Assembly: GCA_964469505.1 (NCBI GenBank)
Contig: CAYXZO010000013.1
Span: forward strand, 1-48,365
Source of the DNA: CAYXZO01 sp964469505
GTDB taxonomy: Bacteria; Fidelibacterota; UBA8477; JABMPR01
DNA: 48,365 bases
Direction: 5' to 3'
Every line of letters starts with the position of its first letter. Position 1 is the first letter of the stretch. The position numbers and the translations under genes are program-made. The notes beneath the pieces were generated by a model. The model did not search any database and was not told where the DNA came from. It saw nothing but the letters and a program-made list of their open reading frames with translations. Of the stretch, positions 34,071-42,938 are shown piece by piece.

Positions 34071-37000
34071 GCGAATATGCTGGCTGATGTTGTGAGTACC
34101 GCCGTTCTTTTCCAGGACACTACTGAAATCCGCCGTGAGTTGGAGATAGCAGGCAAAGCTCGTCATTTACAGCATGTCATCGTTTACGATCGTCAGGGTT
34201 CGTTGCTGGCCAGCTTCCATCATGCCCAGGCCCAGTTTCCTCCGGAAAAATTGTCTAATAACGCGGCGGTGATGAAAATCGGCACGGGATTACATTTTTG
34301 GGTACCGGTAGTATCTCTGGAGGATACCCTCGGCACGCTTTACTATGCCGTTTCCTTGGCTCCCATGCACTCCTTGTTAACCAGGGAATTAACGACCTTC
34401 TTATTGATGGGGGTTTTCTCCTTATTCCTGGTTTACCTGGGTATTTCACTCTTGTATCCCTTAGCGGTTGATCCCTTGACCAAATTAGCTGATACGACCA
34501 GAAAGATCGCCATCCGCCACGATTATTCTAAACGCCTGCCGCCCTACCCCGTGCGGGACGAAGTGGGACGACTGTATGAAGATTTCAACGAACTGTTGAA
34601 TCAATTGGAAGCCAGAGAAAAAGTCCGCAACAAACTCCTCGAGCAATTGCGGGAAGCTCTCCAGCGAAATGAGGCCCTGCTCAGAGCTATTCCGGACGTG
34701 TTATTCGTCATCGACGAGCAATGGACCATCAAAGAAGCCTGGGTATCTGAAATCCGTTTCCCGGGCCTCGAATCGCTGGGGAATATTGAAGGGAAAAAAA
34801 TAACCGACTTCCCTCTGGCCAAACCGGACCTGGTGGCCCAATTTCAGTCTCTGTTCCGCACCGCGATGGAAACTCGTTCTATGAAAACCATGGAATTCAC
34901 CATCGATATCAATAATCGTGACCTGCACCTGGAAGCGCGCCTAGTTCCATTAACCGATTCCGAAGTCATGGTCATGGTCCGTGACGTAACCGCACTAAGG
35001 AAAGCTCAGAAGGGGATGCAAAGACAAGCGGAGCGGACCAGAATTCTTTCAGAAATAGCCTCCGAGTTGAATAATGTTACCACCCGCAAACAATTACACA
35101 CCATCGCCATCGAAGGGTTGCGTCGATTACTGAGAGCTGATGCCGGGATGCTGATTTGGCAAACGGGGTCACACGAATGGCGGCTAATAGAGGTGAATAA
35201 TGTGGGTACAGAATTAGGCGAAAAACTGGCTGCAAACTTTAGTGTGGAATCCACTCATTCTCCTTCTAATCCAATAGTAATTGAAGATTTAGGAGCTATT
35301 AGTGACCCCACTTCCTTCCAGGAATTATTAAGAGCCGCCGGATGGCAATCCGTGTTCTTACTAGGGTTAGAAGGCAAGAATTACTTTGCATGTCTAATAG
35401 CGCTTTTTGCCGCCCCCCGTCGGTTTTATGCTGATGAGCTGACCGCTGCGGAAGTCTTAGTAGATAATATCTCCCATACGATGGCCCGTTTAAGCTTCAT
35501 CCGCGAACTACAAAACCGCGAGCAGCACTATCGTCAACTGGCAGCCAGATCCATAGTTGGTATGGCCGTCTTTACCCCCAGCGACCAAAGATTGCAATTC
35601 GTCAACCCGCGCATGGCCGAGATAACTGGACACACTATTGATGAACTGCAGTCGGAAAAACGTTTGTGGGAAGGCTTTTTATCCCCCGAAGATCAGGAAC
35701 TTGTGGCAGAGAATATGCGTCGATCTTTCCAGGGAAAGGATGTTCCTCCTTACATAATCAGCCTTACTCGTAAAGATGGCAAACACCGCTGGGTGCAAAT
35801 TAGTCATATCCCAATCGAATTCGAAGGTCAGCCTGCTTTTCAACTACAAATACAGGATTTGACCGAACTTTTTGAAGCTCGCTGGGAACTGGAAAAACAC
35901 CTGCAACGCTCCGAACTACTCCGAGAGGCAACTGAGCAGCTAAACCAAAGTGATAACCAGAAGAGCGCCATTAATATCCTATTGCAGATAGCTTCAGAAT
36001 TATTGGAAAGTGAGAAATATGCTATTCTACTAAAGACTGGTGATAATGCCGGGGCTGAAACTCAATTTGCTTCTGGCATTTCTTCAAAACTCTTGGAAGC
36101 AATAAAGGAAGAAGTCACTAGAGTAAGCTTGTTGACCGACGAGAATCTCGTAGAAATTAAAGATCTGAAACACAGTCCTTTCAAATGGACAACCAACCGG
36201 AGTTTAAAAAGAGAAGGTATCAGATCGTTAGTCATTATACCAATTGACCAGCATTTCCCTCCCGATTCGTGGCTACTTGAAGCTTTTTCAGAGGAACACA
36301 AGCTGACATCTGAAGAGAAAAACGCCCTCAAGATGCTGGTGGATAGTTTTCGCATCACCATCCTCAGGCTTGAACAACTACAAGCCATTCGTGCCAGCGA
36401 AGCCAAATACCGGGATGTCGTAGAGACCAGCCGAGACATTATTTTTCAAACTGACCGGCGCGGTCGGTGGACTTTACTTAACCCATCGTGGCAGGAGATT
36501 CTGGGCTATGACCTTGCTGAATCATTAGGTAAGGATAGCACACAATACGCCCATGACGAAGATAAAGAGGCTCTCAGCCAGGCCTGGCAGGAGTTGCTGA
36601 CCGAAAGAAAAAGCTTTATTCGGATGGATTTTCGTTTTGTAAGTCAGGATAATCAGATCCTATGGCTACGATGCCATGCCCGCCCAGCCAAGAATTCAGT
36701 GGGCGAGATAACAGGTATTACCGGCACCCTATCCAACATCACCCTCCAACGTCAGGCACGTGAAGCATTATTACGCCATCGCCAACAATTAGAAGAGGAA
36801 GTAGCCCGGCGAACCGCAGAACTGGAGTCCTTCACTTACTCAGTATCCCACGATTTAAAATCACCTCTACGGGCGATTGACGGTTTTGCCAATATCCTGC
36901 TGAAAGACTATCACACTCAACTGGATAGTGAGGGCCAAAGATTACTTCAGATCATAATCAAAAATGTCAGACACATGGCTAATCTAATAAATGATCTACT

Positions 37001-37517
37001 AGCCCTTTCCAGAGTCGGCCGCCGAGACTTGTCAATAAAACACCAGGATATGAACAAATTAGTTTCCGAAGTAATCAAAGAGCATCAGGGCAATATCGGA
37101 TCCAGAAAACTTGAGTGGCGTGTACAAGAATTACCTCCCGCGTTAGCTGACGTAAACACTATTCGACAGGTATGGACTAATCTGATAGGAAATGCAGTCA
37201 AGTTTACTTCAAAGAGAGAGTTTGCTTTAATAGAAATCGGAGGGAAAGAAGAATCTGAACATGTCATCTACTGGGTCAGGGACAATGGAACGGGGTTCGA
37301 TATGCGATATGCCAACAAGCTTTTCGGCGTCTTCCAGCGGCTGCACCATCAAAGTGATTTCCCCGGCACTGGAGTAGGACTAGCCATCGTCAAGCGAATC
37401 TTAGAACGTCATAATGGGCGTATCTGGGCTGAAGCAGAAGAAAACAAAGGCGCTACTTTCTTCTTCACCCTACCTAAAAAACCTTCACACCCTAGGGATC
37501 AAAACGACTTGCTCTAA
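34071..37517 (+). CDS. Multi-PAS/GAF sensor histidine kinase with CHASE8-like sensor (5' end missing)
   Basis: 1148 residues remain. Order after the gap: the end of a periplasmic CHASE8-like domain (ANMLADVVSTAVLFQDTTEIRR; VIVYDRQGSLLASF), a membrane helix (~95-120), HAMP, a coiled coil, PAS (LLRAIPDVLFVIDE), GAF, PAS (ARSIVGMAVFTP), GAF, PAS with PAC (VVETSRDIIFQTDRRG), then HisKA with the phospho-acceptor in YSVSHDLKSPLRAIDGF (His codon at 36849) and HATPase (NLIGNAVKFTS; DNGTGFD; GTGVGLAIVKRI). The last modules resemble phytochrome-type kinases. CHASE8-HAMP is the input module of YfiN, the YfiR partner; here the output is a kinase instead of a GGDEF domain. No receiver domain or response regulator gene is in the window. 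Confidence 0.9.
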   Translation, partial: ANMLADVVSTAVLFQDTTEIRRELEIAGKARHLQHVIVYDRQGSLLASFHHAQAQFPPEKLSNNAAVMKIGTGLHFWVPVVSLEDTLGTLYYAVSLAPMHSLLTRELTTFLLMGVFSLFLVYLGISLLYPLAVDPLTKLADTTRKIAIRHDYSKRLPPYPVRDEVGRLYEDFNELLNQLEAREKVRNKLLEQLREALQRNEALLRAIPDVLFVIDEQWTIKEAWVSEIRFPGLESLGNIEGKKITDFPLAKPDLVAQFQSLFRTAMETRSMKTMEFTIDINNRDLHLEARLVPLTDSEVMVMVRDVTALRKAQKGMQRQAERTRILSEIASELNNVTTRKQLHTIAIEGLRRLLRADAGMLIWQTGSHEWRLIEVNNVGTELGEKLAANFSVESTHSPSNPIVIEDLGAISDPTSFQELLRAAGWQSVFLLGLEGKNYFACLIALFAAPRRFYADELTAAEVLVDNISHTMARLSFIRELQNREQHYRQLAARSIVGMAVFTPSDQRLQFVNPRMAEITGHTIDELQSEKRLWEGFLSPEDQELVAENMRRSFQGKDVPPYIISLTRKDGKHRWVQISHIPIEFEGQPAFQLQIQDLTELFEARWELEKHLQRSELLREATEQLNQSDNQKSAINILLQIASELLESEKYAILLKTGDNAGAETQFASGISSKLLEAIKEEVTRVSLLTDENLVEIKDLKHSPFKWTTNRSLKREGIRSLVIIPIDQHFPPDSWLLEAFSEEHKLTSEEKNALKMLVDSFRITILRLEQLQAIRASEAKYRDVVETSRDIIFQTDRRGRWTLLNPSWQEILGYDLAESLGKDSTQYAHDEDKEALSQAWQELLTERKSFIRMDFRFVSQDNQILWLRCHARPAKNSVGEITGITGTLSNITLQRQAREALLRHRQQLEEEVARRTAELESFTYSVSHDLKSPLRAIDGFANILLKDYHTQLDSEGQRLLQIIIKNVRHMANLINDLLALSRVGRRDLSIKHQDMNKLVSEVIKEHQGNIGSRKLEWRVQELPPALADVNTIRQVWTNLIGNAVKFTSKREFALIEIGGKEESEHVIYWVRDNGTGFDMRYANKLFGVFQRLHHQSDFPGTGVGLAIVKRILERHNGRIWAEAEENKGATFFFTLPKKPSHPRDQNDLL

Positions 37518-37806
37518 TATACTAACACCAATCCAATGACCCTTGATGTAGGGTGCACTACAGACATTGGTCCTATCCCTTCACTGGGATCACTATTCCG
37601 AAACAATCCCTTAGGTCCACACCCACTAAATCGCACCAACATTGGTTACATGATACCTTCTTACGCCAGCTAATGGATTTAGAAATAAAATCAGGGGCGA
37701 CCAACCGAAGTCTATTGCCTGTTTCGGATGAAGGAATTAGCAAATAGAGCGGACTAATTGCTTGTGCTCATTCCTCTTAGATATTGTTAATAGCGTCTTA
37801 AAGAAA
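37518..37806. other. Intergenic segment, no supported gene
   Basis: Gap between convergent sensor kinase and SusC-like receptor genes. A 64-codon frame at 37553-37747 has no recognisable motif or good ribosome site and looks like chance. Nothing else is seen before the hairpin at 37807. Confidence 0.5.
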
Positions 37807-37838
37807 AACAAGAAGCCCCCGAATGGGGGCTTCTTGTT
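37807..37838 (-). terminator. Rho-independent terminator of the SusC-like receptor
   Basis: Perfect 14-bp inverted repeat, 37807-37820 (AACAAGAAGCCCCC) with 37825-37838, loop GAAT. On the minus strand the stem runs into TTGTTTTTCTT, a good U-tract. It lies 22 bases past the receptor stop. Confidence 0.88.
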
Positions 37839-37859
37839 ATGCTGTTAATTCAGTGGACT

Positions 37860-40304
37860 TTAGAAGGTCAGCTTCAAACCCACATTCCATTGCCGAGGCA
37901 ACCCCAAGAAGACTTCCGCAGCAGACGCAGTATGGGGGAAGTAGGGAACGGTTCTTCCAGCCCAATAGCCAAAAGCGTTGTAACGGCTGTTATCCACTGC
38001 ATCCTGAACATAGACTGCATCCAGCAAGTTGAAGACGTGAGCGAAAGCCTGCAGCCGCATGCCACCGATATGNNNNNNNNNNNNNNNNNNNNNNNNNNNN
38101 NNNNNNNNNNNNNNNNNNNNNNNNNNNNNNNNNNNNNNNNNNNNNNNNNNNNNNNNNNNNNNNNNNNNNNNNTCAAGCCATTCGGTCCAGTAGTAATTGG
38201 CCTTATAGGTCATAGCCCCGTTCATCAGGCTACCGTTTACACCGAATTCCACTGACTTAAACTTCTCATTTTTGGGATTTTCATAAACGGTGCCATCCCG
38301 GTCATTAATGGCATTGTCGAAGATAGGCACTTTAGAGATGTAACCCAGGTTGGCATACACGGACAGATTATCGCTGAGCTTATACATACCACCGCCTTTG
38401 ATCTGGAAACCGGTCAGGCCTTTATTCTCGGCGTACAGCTCACCTTTGCTGTTAACTTGACCGCGGGCTTCATACAGACTGTCACCAGCTGCTTTGGTAA
38501 AGTGATCTGTGAAGGTGTAACCGATCGTGCTCCAACCCAAAACACCATAAGCGGAAATGGGGCCGGACTTGTACTCGGCCTGGCTGAAAACACCAAACCA
38601 ATCCACGGTATTGGTGTTGTAATAAGCGATCTTGTCGCCCAGGCGCTTCATCTGCATTTCAGCAGTGGTGTCGAAATCGTTGTAGGTATAAACGTAATAA
38701 TCACCACCTAACAGATCGCGTACTTCCCGGAAGTGATCGATTTCCGCCGTCCGCCAATCGATACCGAATTGAGTTTTCAGATTATCGTTCACCTTGTAGA
38801 AGAGCTTGGAGATCGCCCCGATGGTCCACTGCTGGTTGCAGCTATTACGCAGGATACCTTCCGACTTACTCTCTGTAGCAGAGTAGGTAGAATCAATATT
38901 GCCCGTATTTTGAGCGATAGTGGCATCCCAGTCCACGATCCGCGAGGGACCGGAGTAATCCCAAACCATATGACCATAAGTACCGGTGCCACCACCCTTA
39001 CCGCCGGACCAGTAGAGGATGGTAGCCAGGTTCATTTTCTCACTGAAGGTGTGATACCAGTTCAGGTTGACTTGGGGCTTGTGGAAATAGTTTTCCCGCT
39101 CATTCAGGAAGTCTTTAGCATGGCGAGGTTCGGCGTCATGGGTCAAGTACATGGTCCAATACTGCACTCCGTCATAGCTGGGATCTACAGTATTGTAGTT
39201 TTCATTCCAGTCCCGACCAGCTGCGTGGAATTTTTCAAAATAGTCGCCTACACCGTTGCTATCAGCATCATAACTCAGCTCCTCATCGGTCAGCAAGGAA
39301 GCGGCAAAGGCGCTGTCATAGGCGGCCACATTCTGCTTATAGAGGTTCTGGCCATGCCGCTGGGGAGCTCCCAAAGCATAAAACTCAAACCGATCGGTAT
39401 TGCTGGCTTGATAACTAGCGCCGAAGTAGTAAGCCCAGGCATCGGTCCAGGTGCCTTTGTAAAAGCCATCGCCGATCTTGCGAACGATGGTACCGCTGAG
39501 GGCCAGGCTATTGTTGATTAAGCCGGTGTTGAAGCCCAGCGTGGATTTCAGAAACCCCCAGGAACCGAATTCCTGCTTGTACATCAGCCCCCGTTTGTGA
39601 CTGGCAGGATCGGTGATAATGTTCATGGTACCACCGATGGAAGGAGTGGCCAAATTAATGGCGCTGAGACCACGCTGAACCTGAATCGAGGAAGTTGCAT
39701 CCCCTACTCCATCCCAGTTAGACCAATAAACCCAGCCGTTTTCCATATCGTTGACCGGTACACCGTTGATCATTATGGCCACATTCCGCTGGTTGAAACC
39801 ACGGACGTTGACCCGCGCATCACCGGCTCCGCCACCCTGGGCAGTAGCATAAACGCTGGGGGTGGTATTCAATACTAAGGGGATGTCACGGGAACCCAGC
39901 CGCAATTCCATAACCTGCTTATCCACATCAGAGTAGGCCACTGGAGTTTCCCGGGTAGCCCTGGATGCTACCACTTCCAAACTGGCTACCTCGATGGCCG
40001 CGGGGGACAGCTCGAAATCTACCACAGCAGGGACCCCGGCCACCACTTTCGCTTCCTGGGTGACTTTTTCATAACCGATCACTGAAGCCGTTACTTGATA
40101 GACGCCTGGGGGTACGTTCTCGATCACGTAATTCCCCGACATATCGGAGGCGCCCCCATAGGGTTGCCCTACTACAATAACATTAGCGCCGGGCAGAGGG
40201 TCTCCTGTTTTGGCGTCCACCACTTTCCCACGAATGGTTCCTTGAGCCAGAACCAAAGCGGGGAGTAGTACGGCCACCAACGCGAACCAGTAGCGTTTGC
40301 CCAT
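37860..40304 (-). CDS. SusC-like TonB-dependent receptor with carboxypeptidase-regulatory domain (internal gap)
   Basis: Start chosen at ATG 40304, which follows a strong AAGGAGGAGA site (complement of 40311-40320) and begins a signal peptide (MGKRYWFALVAVLLPALVLAQ); an upstream in-frame start at 40337 is unlikely. Residues ~22-105 form a carboxypeptidase-D regulatory-like fold (GTIRGKVVDAKTGDPLPGANV; GNYVIENVPPGVYQV). The plug follows (VNVRGFNQRNVAIMINGVPVN; GGTMNIITDP), then the barrel, ending QWNVGLKLTF. A 100-N gap (38073-38172) interrupts the C-terminal barrel. Related receptors have well over 100 residues between the flanking segments, so length is underestimated. Has its own promoter and terminator. 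Substrate unknown. Confidence 0.92.
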   Translation of the reverse strand: MGKRYWFALVAVLLPALVLAQGTIRGKVVDAKTGDPLPGANVIVVGQPYGGASDMSGNYVIENVPPGVYQVTASVIGYEKVTQEAKVVAGVPAVVDFELSPAAIEVASLEVVASRATRETPVAYSDVDKQVMELRLGSRDIPLVLNTTPSVYATAQGGGAGDARVNVRGFNQRNVAIMINGVPVNDMENGWVYWSNWDGVGDATSSIQVQRGLSAINLATPSIGGTMNIITDPASHKRGLMYKQEFGSWGFLKSTLGFNTGLINNSLALSGTIVRKIGDGFYKGTWTDAWAYYFGASYQASNTDRFEFYALGAPQRHGQNLYKQNVAAYDSAFAASLLTDEELSYDADSNGVGDYFEKFHAAGRDWNENYNTVDPSYDGVQYWTMYLTHDAEPRHAKDFLNERENYFHKPQVNLNWYHTFSEKMNLATILYWSGGKGGGTGTYGHMVWDYSGPSRIVDWDATIAQNTGNIDSTYSATESKSEGILRNSCNQQWTIGAISKLFYKVNDNLKTQFGIDWRTAEIDHFREVRDLLGGDYYVYTYNDFDTTAEMQMKRLGDKIAYYNTNTVDWFGVFSQAEYKSGPISAYGVLGWSTIGYTFTDHFTKAAGDSLYEARGQVNSKGELYAENKGLTGFQIKGGGMYKLSDNLSVYANLGYISKVPIFDNAINDRDGTVYENPKNEKFKSVEFGVNGSLMNGAMTYKANYYWTEWLXXXXXXXXXXXXXXXXXXXXXXXXXXXXXXXXXXHIGGMRLQAFAHVFNLLDAVYVQDAVDNSRYNAFGYWAGRTVPYFPHTASAAEVFLGLPRQWNVGLKLTF
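38073..38172. other. Assembly gap (100 N) within the SusC-like receptor gene
   Basis: Second run of exactly 100 N. The frame is open on both sides in the same register, but the size is a placeholder. Confidence 0.95.
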
Positions 40305-40739
40305 TACAACTCTCCTCCTTTTTTGGTTGAAAGGCAATTGTCTCCTCTATGGAACGCCGAGCGCTGGAATGAACTGAACACGATGCCTGAGTTCTTCCCG
40401 CTCAGCCCTGATAGCATATTTGCTTCATTTCGAGCGGCAAAATAGGCCCCCCCGTCGAGACTGTCAACCGGTAATTGAAAATTCCAAAGAAACCTTCTGA
40501 AAATGGTCGCGAAACTCATTTTCATGACCCAATCACCCTGAGTATTCTTCAATCTACAAGTAAGGTTATGACGTTCAATGCCGTACCATAAATCATCGTT
40601 TCCCATCTAATAAAACAAGAGTAGCTACTTCTAATTTCCTTAGACTAGAAACGTGTGGTCCTGAAGCTGTTTAGTTTGGAAACCATCGCAATATTTTCAT
40701 TAGGAAAAATCCACCTTGAATTTTAATCTGAGATGCTTT
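40305..40739. other. Divergent regulatory region between SusC-like receptor and phoH
   Basis: No gene supported. The half nearest the receptor is a ~130-base leader that can fold (CCGCTC...GAGCGG stem with inner AGCA/TGCT, about 40385-40435 on the minus strand). A 10-base palindrome AGTAGCTACT lies at 40620-40629. No known riboswitch class was recognised. Confidence 0.4.
40439..40467 (-). promoter_or_regulatory. Sigma-70-like promoter for the SusC-like receptor
   Basis: On the minus strand a perfect TTGACA -35 box (complement of 40462-40467) is followed after 17 bases by TATTTT (complement of 40439-40444). It would start transcription about 125-130 bases ahead of the ATG at 40304. Some FCB members use other promoter consensus forms, hence only moderate confidence. 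Confidence 0.5.
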
Positions 40740-41708
40740 ATGGGAGCCGAATCTGCGCTAACCACTATTGAAAAAAAACATCTGGTACGGGATATAGACC
40801 CCCGCGACTTGTACGGGGTAAATGACACCAATTTGAAACTTCTCGAAGCTCAACTGGAAGTAAATCTCGCCGCCCGGGGTACGGAAATCACCATTCGCGG
40901 TACGTCCGATAAGGTAGCTCTGACGGAACAAACCCTATTGGAAATGACGGCCGTAGTGGCCCGGAAGGGGTATGTGGACAAAGAAGATGTGTTGACAATA
41001 CTTAACCTTGTCCGGGCAGGGCAAACCCCACTTGGTGAACCGGGGTTAGATGAAGTTATCCTATTCACCCGTACCGATGTGGTAAAACCGCGTACCCCCG
41101 TCCAGGAACAGTACTTTCAGGCCGTTAAGCAAAACGACATGACATTTGCCATCGGCCCGGCCGGCACCGGAAAAACATACCTGGCGGTAGCTTTTGCCAT
41201 TTCCGCCTATAAAAACGGTGAAGTACAACGGATTATTCTCAGCCGACCCGCTGTGGAAGCAGGCGAACGGTTAGGCTTCTTGCCCGGCGATCTGAGGGAC
41301 AAAGTCGATCCTTATCTCACCCCGCTGTATGACGCCCTTTTTGATATGCTCCCCATGGACAAAGTGCGCCTACTGATGAACCAACGCATCATCGAAGTCG
41401 TACCCCTGGCTTATATGCGGGGGCGCACATTGGATGACGCCTTCATTATCCTCGACGAAGCCCAGAACGCTACTTCGATACAGATGAAAATGTTTCTGAC
41501 CCGGATGGGGGTCAATTCCAAGATTATCGTTACGGGGGATTTAACCCAAATTGACCTACCCGGAAATGAGGAGTCCGGTTTAGTACAGGCGGTCAGAATT
41601 CTAAAGGGCGTCCCAGGCATCGCTTTCGTGGAGTTCACTGAACAGGATGTGGTTCGTCATCCGTTGGTAAGAGATATCATACGAGCCTATCGGCGCAATG
41701 TCCGCTGA
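40740..41708 (+). CDS. phoH: PhoH-family ATPase
   Basis: 322 aa from ATG 40740; a TTG at 40716 with AGGA ten bases upstream would add eight residues and cannot be excluded. N-terminal KH-like part (DTNLKLLEAQLEVNLAARGTEITIRG) then the ATPase: Walker A GPAGTGKTYLA, LSRPAVEAGERLGFLPGDL, PLAYMRGRTL, Walker B FIILDEAQNA, and TGDLTQIDLP. PhoH-like proteins are RNA-linked ATPases; in many bacteria the gene neighbours ybeY, which is not seen here. Its stop overlaps the next gene by 11 bases. Confidence 0.95.
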   Translation: MGAESALTTIEKKHLVRDIDPRDLYGVNDTNLKLLEAQLEVNLAARGTEITIRGTSDKVALTEQTLLEMTAVVARKGYVDKEDVLTILNLVRAGQTPLGEPGLDEVILFTRTDVVKPRTPVQEQYFQAVKQNDMTFAIGPAGTGKTYLAVAFAISAYKNGEVQRIILSRPAVEAGERLGFLPGDLRDKVDPYLTPLYDALFDMLPMDKVRLLMNQRIIEVVPLAYMRGRTLDDAFIILDEAQNATSIQMKMFLTRMGVNSKIIVTGDLTQIDLPGNEESGLVQAVRILKGVPGIAFVEFTEQDVVRHPLVRDIIRAYRRNVR

Positions 41709-42915
41709 AATAGAAATTGCAACCAGCCTGTGGCTCTCTGAAGCCAAACCCCGTTATCAGGAAGCAGATCAAAACGTTACTTGCGATGTGGTGATAATCG
41801 GGGGCGGTGTAACCGGGATCTGCGCCGCTTACCATATGCTACAACTGGGAGCAAGAGTGGCTGTCATCGAAGAAACCCAGTTGGGAGCTGGCGCCAGCGG
41901 CCGCAATGCCGGTTTTCTGCTGACAGGCCCCGTAGAGCATTACGCCCGGGCGGTAGCCCTGTTGGGACGGGAAAAAGCCCGCAAACTATGGCAGTTTTCC
42001 CATCGATCGGTAACGGGGTTAGTAGATTTAATCCAGGGATTACCCCTGGATTGCGATCTGGAACTATCCGGCGCGCTACACGCCGCCGCTTCCGAAACGG
42101 AAGAGGAAGAATTAAAAAACAGTGCAGCGCTTTTGGCTGAAGACAACCTGGAAATAGCGCTACTGTCCCGGGAAGAGGTACAAAAACACCTCAATTCCCC
42201 CGACTTTTTCGGGGGAATTTTATATCCGCACAACGGGGGGTTGCACCCGGTCAAATTCTTGCAAGAACTGGCAGCCTATCTGGTGGATCACGGAGTGCGC
42301 ATTTTCGAGAACACGCCCGCTCAGGAAGTCGAAATCACCGACTTCGACGCCGCGGTAGTTCACACCCCCAAAGCTCGCCTAGAAGCTTACCTGGTGCTAT
42401 TAGCCACCAACGCTTACACTCCACGCTTACGTAATTTCTTAGAAAACAAAGTCCTTCCCGTCAGGGGACACATTATAGCTACCGAGCCTGCTCAACGCCG
42501 CTTATGGTCTGAAGTGGTTTATACCAACTTCGGCTACGAGTATTTTCGACAGTTGAGTGATGGGCGTATTGTAATTGGTGGAATGCGGGAAACAGTCCCC
42601 GGTGGTGATAGTCTGCATTATGAAGAAGATCCCTTGCCGGAGGTGATTGCTGAACTGGAACGCTTTTTGAAGACCCGTTTCCCGCCTCCGATGCCGGCCG
42701 TTGAATATAGATGGGCAGGATTAATGGGTTTCTCCCGGGATGGTTTACCCATCATTGGGGCTATTCCCGGCGAATCAAATCTTTTTTTCGCCGGGGCCTA
42801 CACTGGTCATGGCTGGGGATTCGCTTATGGCGTGGCCGAAGTCACCGCTAAAATCATGCTGGAAGAAACCACCTCCGATTTGGAGCTGTTTTCCATGCGT
42901 AGGTTTTTGAAATAA
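41698..42915 (+). CDS. FAD-dependent oxidoreductase (DAO family)
   Basis: 405 aa. The dinucleotide-binding motif DVVIIGGGVTGICAAYHMLQLG begins near residue 31, followed by GAGASGRNAGFL, typical of DadA/PuuB-like amine and amino-acid oxidases. The C-terminal GLMGFSRDGLPIIGAIPGESNLFFAGAYTGHGW is the second FAD contact region. Start ATG 41698 lies within the end of phoH (11-base overlap), so the two are likely co-translated. Substrate unknown; a D-amino acid or polyamine-type amine is possible. The downstream operon handles amino-acid-derived acyl-CoAs, consistent with amino-acid catabolism. Confidence 0.9.
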   Translation: MSAEIEIATSLWLSEAKPRYQEADQNVTCDVVIIGGGVTGICAAYHMLQLGARVAVIEETQLGAGASGRNAGFLLTGPVEHYARAVALLGREKARKLWQFSHRSVTGLVDLIQGLPLDCDLELSGALHAAASETEEEELKNSAALLAEDNLEIALLSREEVQKHLNSPDFFGGILYPHNGGLHPVKFLQELAAYLVDHGVRIFENTPAQEVEITDFDAAVVHTPKARLEAYLVLLATNAYTPRLRNFLENKVLPVRGHIIATEPAQRRLWSEVVYTNFGYEYFRQLSDGRIVIGGMRETVPGGDSLHYEEDPLPEVIAELERFLKTRFPPPMPAVEYRWAGLMGFSRDGLPIIGAIPGESNLFFAGAYTGHGWGFAYGVAEVTAKIMLEETTSDLELFSMRRFLK

Positions 42916-42938
42916 TCTAAGTGAAGAAAGGATAGGGC

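Noticed and set aside
37553..37747. 64-codon frame between sensor kinase and receptor
   Set aside because: No motif, no convincing ribosome site, odd composition; most likely chance.
38733..39521. 262-codon plus-strand frame opposite the SusC-like receptor
   Set aside because: Antisense shadow of a strongly supported receptor gene; no family motif.
40304..40606. 100-codon minus-strand frame upstream of the SusC-like receptor
   Set aside because: Covers the promoter and leader; no protein motif and would overlap the receptor start.
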